A stretch of 64,000 nt of DNA from Nocardia vaccinii NBRC 15922. GTDB lineage: Bacteria > Actinomycetota > Actinomycetes > Mycobacteriales > Mycobacteriaceae. The DNA lies in contig NZ_BDCC01000019.1 of NCBI RefSeq assembly GCF_001613305.1, positions 310,001 to 374,000 on the forward strand, read 5' to 3'. Below are positions 58,401 through 64,000 of this stretch, piece by piece (the stretch's first letter is position 1; every line of letters begins with the position of its first letter). The notes beneath the pieces are model-generated. The model saw nothing but the letters and a program-made list of their open reading frames with translations, was not told the origin of the DNA and did not search any database. A program made the translations under genes and the position numbers.

Positions 58401-59576
58401 GTGGGTGCTTCGAAACTCGTTGTCGGACTATGTCTGTCGATACCGGTGGTGCTGCTGTTCGTGCTGGTTGTGCTGATCGGCGCGGATCCGGGACAGGCCT
58501 GCGCTGCTGGGGTGAGCGACGGTACGCAAGGCGCGACGGGGGAGTCGGTGGCAGGGTTGAACGATCGCCAATTGCAGTTGGCGCGCAATGGAGTGGTGAT
58601 CGGCACACAGCGTCACGAGCCGCAGCAGGTGATCATCGCCGAACTCGCGGCTCAGGCGACCGAGAGTACGTTGCGGAATCTGGCGAATCCTGCTGTCCCG
58701 GAATCGCTTCGGTACGCCAACGATGGGCAGGGCTACGACCTGGATTCGCTGGGCCCGCATCAGATGCGCGCCAGTATTTGGGGCGCTGCAGGAATCGCGA
58801 CGCTGATGAATCCGGTCTATCAGATCAACTGGTTCTATCAGCAGGCCGATCGCTACGCCGGGCAGGGCTTGTCCTCGCCGGAGTTGGCGCAGGCGGTCGA
58901 GCGTTCGGCGCCGGATGCCTACGCCACGCAGATGGATCTGGCGCGCCGGCTCTACGCGATGTTCGCGAATGTCGATCCCGGGACCGCTGCGGCCGATGCG
59001 ACGGCGGGACAACAGCCCTCGGGCTGTGGGAGGGGTGGCTCGGGGGCCCCGTTGAGCGGGGATGGGGGAGTGTTCGGGGCGGCGGTGGTCGCGGCGGCGC
59101 AGCGGTGGGTCGGCACTCCGTACGTGTGGGGTGGCGGCGACCCTGCGGGCCCGACCAACGGTGGATTCGACTGTTCCGGGCTCACCCTGTATGCGATCTA
59201 TCAGGCATCTGGCGGGCGAATCAGGCTGCCGCACTACACCCAGGCCCAGCAAGACTCCCCACAGGGACAGGTGGTGCCGTTCGCCGACCGCCGGCCCGGG
59301 GATCTGATTTTCTTCACCAGCTCCGGCGAGTCCGATTCGCATCACGTCGCGATTTATCTGGGCCGCAATACCTCTGGTCAGGACATGGTGGTGCACGCCC
59401 CGGATGTCTCCGAAACCGTGCGCAACGCCCCGCTCGCGGCGGTCGCCGGGCACGACCGGATGGACGTGCGGCGCTACGCCCCACCACCGGTCTCCGCGGC
59501 AGGACCGGCTCCCGCCCCGGCGCGAAACGACCCGCAGTCAACGATCCCGACCCCGCAGGAAGGCGCACGACCATGA
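58401..59576 (+). CDS. Bifunctional transglycosylase-like / NlpC-P60 (C40) peptidoglycan hydrolase
   Basis: A 391-residue protein. Residues 5-27 are a membrane anchor or signal (LVVGLCLSIPVVLLFVLVVLI). Residues 60-180 resemble the lysozyme-like transglycosylase domain of actinobacterial transfer proteins (AAQATESTLRNLANP with the Glu, then DSLGPHQMRASIWG). Residues 225-365 are a C40 peptidase with catalytic Cys in GGFDCSGLTLYAIY and His in SHHVAIYLG and VHAPD. It opens the peptidoglycan for the transfer channel. It is the VirB1/TcpG equivalent in this operon. Confidence 0.9.
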   Translation: MGASKLVVGLCLSIPVVLLFVLVVLIGADPGQACAAGVSDGTQGATGESVAGLNDRQLQLARNGVVIGTQRHEPQQVIIAELAAQATESTLRNLANPAVPESLRYANDGQGYDLDSLGPHQMRASIWGAAGIATLMNPVYQINWFYQQADRYAGQGLSSPELAQAVERSAPDAYATQMDLARRLYAMFANVDPGTAAADATAGQQPSGCGRGGSGAPLSGDGGVFGAAVVAAAQRWVGTPYVWGGGDPAGPTNGGFDCSGLTLYAIYQASGGRIRLPHYTQAQQDSPQGQVVPFADRRPGDLIFFTSSGESDSHHVAIYLGRNTSGQDMVVHAPDVSETVRNAPLAAVAGHDRMDVRRYAPPPVSAAGPAPAPARNDPQSTIPTPQEGARP

Positions 59577-59770
59577 CACGGACGTACCGAATGGCATACC
59601 GAAACTACTTGGGCTGCAGCAGAACTCACGGCGTCGTGTGCGGGAGGCCGGGTGCCGGGGCTGCTGCGGGTGTGGTGCTGTGCGCGGTGTCCAACGCGCA
59701 CGCTCGCGGTGCGGGTGCCCCGCCCGGGGCTGATACTGTGTCGCCGATAGTGGGTGAGTTCGGTGTCTGA
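59573..59770 (+). CDS. Small hypothetical protein with hydrophobic segment
   Basis: A 65-residue ORF with a 4-bp overlap to the hydrolase stop and a hydrophobic segment AGAAAGVVLCAVSNAHA followed by possible cleavage. Coding status rests on overlap and reading direction; function unknown. Confidence 0.45.
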   Translation: MTRTYRMAYRNYLGCSRTHGVVCGRPGAGAAAGVVLCAVSNAHARGAGAPPGADTVSPIVGEFGV

Positions 59771-60236
59771 GCTCACCGGCAACGGGGGGATGCTGGCTGC
59801 GGCGCGGGCGCGCGTTGCTGCCTTGGCCGCGCGGAGTCCTGGGATGGCGCTGTGTGCCGCGGCTGAGCGGGACAGGTTCGCGGTCTGCACCATGGGCGGG
59901 ACACCGGTGTGGTGTGCGCGGTTCCACCGCGACCTGATCGTCGAGTCAGACGCGATGGCCGCCGAACTCGCCGGAGTGCACGCGTTGTGGCTGGCCGAAC
60001 GAGCGCGCGAACACTACGGCACCAGCGCGGCCAGGGTGCGGCTGATACTCACGCCCCGGCATCCGATGACCGCGGTCGTGCTCGACACCGCGGCGATCGC
60101 GGCGGGGCTGTTGCTGGAGCTGGTGGTGGACGCGCCGGTCAACCCGGCGATCGAGCTGTGCGCGAGCGGGCCGCTGACCGATTGGCGCACAGCGGATCTG
60201 ACCGAGCTGATCGACACTCCCGGGAGCACTTCATGA
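59763..60236 (+). CDS. Hypothetical cytosolic protein of the transfer operon
   Basis: About 157 residues starting VSELTGNGGMLAAARARVAALAARS, with a compact alpha/beta character (RLILTPRHPMTAVVLDTAAIAAGLLLELVVD). GTG 59763 is likely; GTG 59754 adds three residues. Its stop overlaps the next ATG by 4 bp. No family recognised. Confidence 0.6.
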   Translation: MSELTGNGGMLAAARARVAALAARSPGMALCAAAERDRFAVCTMGGTPVWCARFHRDLIVESDAMAAELAGVHALWLAERAREHYGTSAARVRLILTPRHPMTAVVLDTAAIAAGLLLELVVDAPVNPAIELCASGPLTDWRTADLTELIDTPGSTS

Positions 60237-60778
60237 CCAGGATGCGCGGGGGCCTGTTGAGTGCAGCGATGTGCATGCTGGTCACCGCGACATCGTGTAC
60301 CGGCGGCGGCCACTCATCCGCGACCAGCAGCGGCCGTCGGTGCGCGCCGGTATTCACCGCGCCGTTCGACCGGGTCGATGCCTGCTCAGCGGAGAGCGTG
60401 ATGACCGCGGCCCTGACCACCGTCTTCAGCTATCGGCCCGCCGAACACCTCACCGCGCCAGCGGCATTCACTGCCGCGGCACCGCTGATGGACCCCGAGT
60501 TCGCAGCGCGCGCTGAGCCGGCGGCGGCGCTGCTGGTGCCGATCACCCCGGTGATGTGGCAGCAATGGGCCGCCCGTGCGGTCACCGTCACCGCCAGCGC
60601 GCGTGTCACCGGGGACGAGCATCCCCCGGACACCACCACCAGCGTCGCGCGGGTGCTGGCGGTGACCCAGCGTCCCAGCGACAACAGTCCCTCGATCCAG
60701 TTCGCCGTCTATGCCCGCGCCGGACGATCCGGCCCGGGCACGGCATGGCGGATCACACAGTTGGAGGTGAAAACATGA
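60233..60778 (+). CDS. Transfer-operon lipoprotein (third VirB8/NTF2-like candidate)
   Basis: A 181-residue lipoprotein with lipobox LVTATSC (Cys about 22). The mature part resembles the DUF8175-type proteins upstream in size and in ending with a beta-rich domain (IQFAVYARAGRSGPGTAWRITQLEVK). It overlaps the neighbours by 4 bp at both ends. A structural place in the outer part of the channel is inferred. Confidence 0.7.
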   Translation: MTRMRGGLLSAAMCMLVTATSCTGGGHSSATSSGRRCAPVFTAPFDRVDACSAESVMTAALTTVFSYRPAEHLTAPAAFTAAAPLMDPEFAARAEPAAALLVPITPVMWQQWAARAVTVTASARVTGDEHPPDTTTSVARVLAVTQRPSDNSPSIQFAVYARAGRSGPGTAWRITQLEVKT

Positions 60779-61800
60779 GCGCGAGTGGGGATCCCGTCGA
60801 GGATGGCGGGCAAGCGGTGCGCGCGGGGTTTGTGCAGGCGATGCAGACCGCGGCGATGACGATGAACCTGCTGCAGCGCCGCGGCGCGGAATCGCGGTCG
60901 GTCACCGAGTTCAACACCCGCCAAGGCATCGCTGGCCTGCAATGGCAGGGATACGTTGATCGAGCCGCGCAGGGCAAAGAACTGCACGACCTGGAAGTAC
61001 AGATCAAACGGGCGCGGCTGGATAACGATGCCGCTGAAGCCGGGCGCCGTGAGTCCGCGCACGAGAACACCGAACAGCGCCGAAATCAGTTGCATGGCTT
61101 GCACGTTCAGGGGCAGCGGGCTGAGCGCAACCGCAAGGACGCGATCCACACCAAACAACTCGACGGTTACAACACGCGCGCGGTCTACGCCCGGCACCTG
61201 CATTCGCTGGATGTGCGATACAAGAAGCTGCTGATCGAGGGCCGCGAACGTGCGCTCGGTTTCGCCGAAACCCTTGCCGCGGACCAGGACCGCGCCGCCT
61301 ACACCACCGGTGTGTCCACCGCGGCGTGGGCCGCGGCGCAAAGTGCCGCGGGGCTGTCCCCCGAACACGCCGATCAAGCCTCGGCGTGGGACGAACGTGT
61401 CGCCGAGGACACCGGATGGGGCCGGCTGTTCGCGAGCCTGTTCCACAGCGAGGACCAGGACCTGGACGACGACCTCGACGCCACGGCGGACGCTGGGGGC
61501 TGGCGGTGGCCGTCGGAGGCATTCGAGCCGGTGCCAGGGTTGGCCCAGGAATTGGTGTACGGCATCTACGGCGAGCAGCAATACCGCACGGTAGCGCTGG
61601 GCGAGGATGCAGCGCAGGACACCGGGGCCTGGATCGGAGAGGTCGTCGAGGCAACCTGGCCGACCGACACCCAGCCGCCAGCGATCGAAGCCACCCCCGG
61701 ATCACCTGCGCCCCAAGCAGCTGTCCAGGAATCACCGGCGAGCACACCAGATCCGGTTCCACTCGATGTGCCCGAGCCTGGGATGGAGTTGTATCCGTGA
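60775..61800 (+). CDS. Coiled-coil hypothetical protein
   Basis: A 341-residue soluble protein. Residues 60-160 are highly charged and helical (KELHDLEVQIKRARLDNDAAEAGRRESAHENTEQRRNQLH), a likely coiled coil, followed by a helical domain and an acidic, Pro-rich tail. It starts with a 4-bp overlap. It may be a cytosolic scaffold of the secretion ATPase or DNA-processing complex; no family is recognised. Confidence 0.7.
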   Translation: MSASGDPVEDGGQAVRAGFVQAMQTAAMTMNLLQRRGAESRSVTEFNTRQGIAGLQWQGYVDRAAQGKELHDLEVQIKRARLDNDAAEAGRRESAHENTEQRRNQLHGLHVQGQRAERNRKDAIHTKQLDGYNTRAVYARHLHSLDVRYKKLLIEGRERALGFAETLAADQDRAAYTTGVSTAAWAAAQSAAGLSPEHADQASAWDERVAEDTGWGRLFASLFHSEDQDLDDDLDATADAGGWRWPSEAFEPVPGLAQELVYGIYGEQQYRTVALGEDAAQDTGAWIGEVVEATWPTDTQPPAIEATPGSPAPQAAVQESPASTPDPVPLDVPEPGMELYP

Positions 61801-61875
61801 TCGCCTGTAACACAACACCTTTGCTGCGAGGCGGTCGTGGAGCCGTCGGCACGTTGAGGTGGAAGGGAAGGGGAG

Positions 61876-62829
61876 ATGAACAAACCCAGCACGTTACACA
61901 AACGGGTCCTGCGGGCCATCACACAACAAGCGTTGGAAGCGCAAAAACTTCTGCCCCTCAGCGCATCCGGAAGCAGCCACGGATCCGAAGGCGCGGGTAA
62001 TCCGGCGTATCACCGGGTGACGGTGAAGATCCGGGAACTCGAGGCCGCTGCGGTGGCCGGTGGTGTGCCGCGGGAGTGGATCGAGCAGACCCGCTATCGC
62101 GGGGAGCTGGGTATGGCGTGGCGGCCGGATCTGCATTGGTGTGAGCACACACCGGTCGATCGGCCCGCACTGCTCGCCGCCCTGGAACACGATGTGCGGC
62201 ACGTGGGTGAGATCGCCGCGGTCGCTGCCGCGTACGGGCAGCGCGGGGCGCGCGCGGAAGCGGGAACCGCGCAGTTGTTCGCACGGAACCTCGACACGCT
62301 GGCGCGTCGGGTGGCCGCGATCGCGCACTTGCTGAACCTTTCCACCGATGAGGCCGAGCAGCTGTGGGGACGCCAGAATGCGTGGAGCGCCGCGGCGGAC
62401 AGCGTGCGCGCTGAGTCCGAGGAATCCTTGGCCGAGCGCTGGCGCACGTTGGCGCGTCTGGATACCCGGGCCGCGGCACGGCAGGTGGCGGCGCTGGCCG
62501 ACGCGGGGATCGGCGCCGGATGCGCCGGAAACCCCTCACCGTCGGCAGCGCAGATGGTGCAACGCATCCAGCAGCTGTGGGAGCACACCGGACACGCCAC
62601 CACCAGCGAACCCGCCGCGCCGGCCGCTGCAAACACTGGTCCCGCGAGCATCACCGGCAGCGCGCCGCGTGCTCAGCGAATCCTGTTCAGTGCTGCGCAA
62701 GGTGACCAGATCACCGAGTTCGTCACCGCTGTGGGACTGGTCGAAGACTTTCGGCCCGTGTTCCGAAGCCCCGCTGATCCGAAACCCGCACCGCCGGCCG
62801 CGATCGATATGGGCGGGCTCGAACCATGA
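61876..62829 (+). CDS. Helical hypothetical protein, tandem paralogue 1
   Basis: A 317-residue all-helical protein (PREWIEQTRYRGELGMAW, LFARNLDTLARRVAAIAHLLNLSTDEAEQLWG). It matches the next gene in length and in two segments, so they are tandem paralogues. GAAGGGGAG precedes the ATG. Function unknown. Confidence 0.7.
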   Translation: MNKPSTLHKRVLRAITQQALEAQKLLPLSASGSSHGSEGAGNPAYHRVTVKIRELEAAAVAGGVPREWIEQTRYRGELGMAWRPDLHWCEHTPVDRPALLAALEHDVRHVGEIAAVAAAYGQRGARAEAGTAQLFARNLDTLARRVAAIAHLLNLSTDEAEQLWGRQNAWSAAADSVRAESEESLAERWRTLARLDTRAAARQVAALADAGIGAGCAGNPSPSAAQMVQRIQQLWEHTGHATTSEPAAPAAANTGPASITGSAPRAQRILFSAAQGDQITEFVTAVGLVEDFRPVFRSPADPKPAPPAAIDMGGLEP

Positions 62830-63767
62830 ACGCCCCCTGGGGAAACGAGTCACCCGAGCTCGAGGCGAAGCGGAAACTTCCCCCGCCGGCGGTGCAATTG
62901 TTGGAGCAGATCCACGCGCTGGCTGCCGCGGGTACAGCGATCACTCACGATCTCGCGGACAGTGCGTGGCCGGCGGCGACTGTCGCGTTGTGGCACAAGG
63001 ATTTACAGCGCCTGGATCAGCGATGCGCCGCGGCCGAACAGCAAGCCCAGGCGGCGGGCGTGCCTCACGAGTTAGTCGCGATGGCGTGGTTTGCCGGGCA
63101 TTGCGATGCCGAATGGACTCCGAGACAGGCTGATCCGACGCTGGGGCTGCGGCCCGTGCTGGGTGCGGAGCTGATGGCCAGTGCCGGGCAACTGCACAAC
63201 ATGGCCGCGGTATTGGTCAGCCACGAGTTTGCGCCGGGCTCGCGGCTGCCGCGCGACCCGTTCGAGGCCAATCAACTCACTCGCAACATGGCCGCGATGT
63301 TCAAACGAGCCGCGATGTTGGCGAACCTGATCGGGGTGAGCGAGGCGGGCTGGGAATCGCTGTGGGACCTACCGCCGACCGCGCAGCGCGAATACCTCAC
63401 AGCGTTCCTGGGACCCGATGCACAACAGGACCTGGAATGGGCGTGGAACCAGTACACCTCCACCGACGGCGAGACCACCACGCTGCACACTATCGAGCAA
63501 TTGAAGCACCGCGCCGGGCACCTCCCGAACCCCGGCTCGCCGAATCCCAGGAGCGTGTATGGCGCAGAGCATGCGAAGGCCGCGGCACTCCGCACATACC
63601 GCAACGCCCTGCACCAATTGCACGAACACCTCGCCACCGCTGCCGGCCCCGAGAGTGCTGTCGACGCCGCCTTCCCACAGGGAACCGACCGAGGCTGGGA
63701 GCCGGACAACCACACCTCCGGCAGTGCCGAGCGGCAAACAGATCCGACTGCGGAGGTCGAACCGTGA
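62826..63767 (+). CDS. Helical hypothetical protein, tandem paralogue 2
   Basis: A 313-residue helical protein paralogous to the preceding one (PHELVAMAWFAGHCDAEWTP, MAAMFKRAAMLANLIGVSEAGWESLWD). Starts with an ATGA overlap. A role in the element's DNA or substrate handling is possible but not shown. Confidence 0.7.
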   Translation: MNAPWGNESPELEAKRKLPPPAVQLLEQIHALAAAGTAITHDLADSAWPAATVALWHKDLQRLDQRCAAAEQQAQAAGVPHELVAMAWFAGHCDAEWTPRQADPTLGLRPVLGAELMASAGQLHNMAAVLVSHEFAPGSRLPRDPFEANQLTRNMAAMFKRAAMLANLIGVSEAGWESLWDLPPTAQREYLTAFLGPDAQQDLEWAWNQYTSTDGETTTLHTIEQLKHRAGHLPNPGSPNPRSVYGAEHAKAAALRTYRNALHQLHEHLATAAGPESAVDAAFPQGTDRGWEPDNHTSGSAERQTDPTAEVEP

Positions 63768-64000
63768 ACACGTCGGACCACGACGTGCCCGCGAGCTCAC
63801 CGCCACCCGCGGCCGCGGGAATCACCGGTCCGAACGAGTTGGTGATCCGCGCTGGGCAGATCCCGCCGGGGCAGGCGATGATGCTGCGGCACATCCAGGA
63901 ACTCGCGGCCAAGGACGCGGACCTGCACCGCCACCGCGCGTCAGTCGAGCACGGTACAGCGGATGAGGCTCGACACGCCACCAGCGCAGCAGAACTCGAC
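63764..64000 (+). CDS. Hypothetical protein (3' end outside window)
   Basis: GTG 63764 overlaps the previous stop by 4 bp. The visible 79 codons read VNTSDHDVPASSPPPAAAG then LRHIQELAAKDADLHRHRA, a Pro/Ala-rich head followed by a helical segment. The gene runs off the window, so the operon continues. Confidence 0.6.
   Translation, partial: MNTSDHDVPASSPPPAAAGITGPNELVIRAGQIPPGQAMMLRHIQELAAKDADLHRHRASVEHGTADEARHATSAAELD

Larger units (their letters stand above)
37867..64000. mobile_element. Integrative and conjugative element (left end and most of the transfer operon)
   Basis: The element starts after tRNA-Val and is not closed within the window. It contains integrase, excisionase-like, SpdB-like and XRE-type genes on the minus strand, then a plus-strand operon of type IV secretion components with cell-envelope hydrolases. 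The chromosomal synteny with mycobacteria ends exactly at the tRNA gene. No replication initiator, relaxase, FtsK-type coupling protein or right attachment site is visible up to 64000. Confidence 0.88.

Noticed and set aside
1..64000. CRISPR arrays, rRNA genes and insertion-sequence transposases
   Set aside because: No regularly spaced repeats, rRNA sequence or transposase-like frames were recognised in the window.

Overview
This window comes from a high-GC, mycolic-acid-bearing actinobacterium, most likely Nocardia or a close relative such as Rhodococcus. The main evidence is a block whose gene order matches mycobacterial Rv2238c-Rv2247: ahpE, a DUF3052 gene, a lipoprotein, aceE, a MabR-type regulator, fabD, acpM, kasA and accD6. 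Only one KAS gene is present and kasB is missing, which fits the non-mycobacterial mycolata. Species assignment is inference.

Region 1 (1-17 kb) is chromosomal. It starts with a truncated terC behind a candidate Mn-type riboswitch, then a quinone reductase behind a SoxR/MerR-type operator, then small redox genes and a tRNA(CAT). From 3.7 to 17 kb lies a catabolic island: cyclase-family hydrolase, acyl-CoA synthetase, two P450s, an APH-type kinase overlapping an acyl-CoA dehydrogenase, an NTF2-like protein, HMG-CoA-lyase-like and CoA-transferase genes, a TetR regulator, VOC and carboxymuconolactone-decarboxylase-like proteins, and an acetate-type transporter. The same 19-bp TetR-style palindrome sits at both ends of this island, at 3.68 kb and 14.94 kb, so it is probably one regulon. 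The kinase/dehydrogenase pair recalls ACAD10/11 and LvaA/LvaC chemistry on hydroxyacyl-CoAs.

Region 2 (17-37.8 kb) is housekeeping and conserved hypothetical genes: a secreted serine hydrolase, a TerD/zinc-ribbon/HNH fusion, pabB, a second APH-type kinase, DinB, DUF3145 and Rv3651-like proteins, then the FAS-II/mycolate block with a MabR-like operator and an intrinsic terminator between kasA and accD6, then aceE, and an AhpE with a second cysteine at the PrxQ spacing.

Region 3 (37.87 kb to the right edge) is an integrative element next to tRNA-Val(TAC). It carries a tyrosine integrase with an inserted winged-helix-like segment, a decayed second integrase 5' end, a SpdB-like membrane protein, an excisionase-like protein, and an XRE/MmyB-like regulator flanked by related palindromes. 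A long, tightly overlapping operon follows on the plus strand. It encodes type IV secretion parts: a TrbC/VirB2-like protein, a VirB6/TrbL-like protein, an SCO6880-type protein plus a separate VirB4-like ATPase, NTF2/VirB8-type lipoproteins and a transglycosylase-NlpC/P60 enzyme. It begins with a 35-residue hydrophobic peptide, a glycine-zipper secreted protein, an intact cutinase, a cutinase relative without its Ser and His, and a LIP-type lipase without its nucleophile. I read this as a conjugation machine adapted to cross a mycolate outer membrane. This is the most interesting system in the window. No relaxase, coupling protein or right attachment site is visible, so the element continues past 64 kb.
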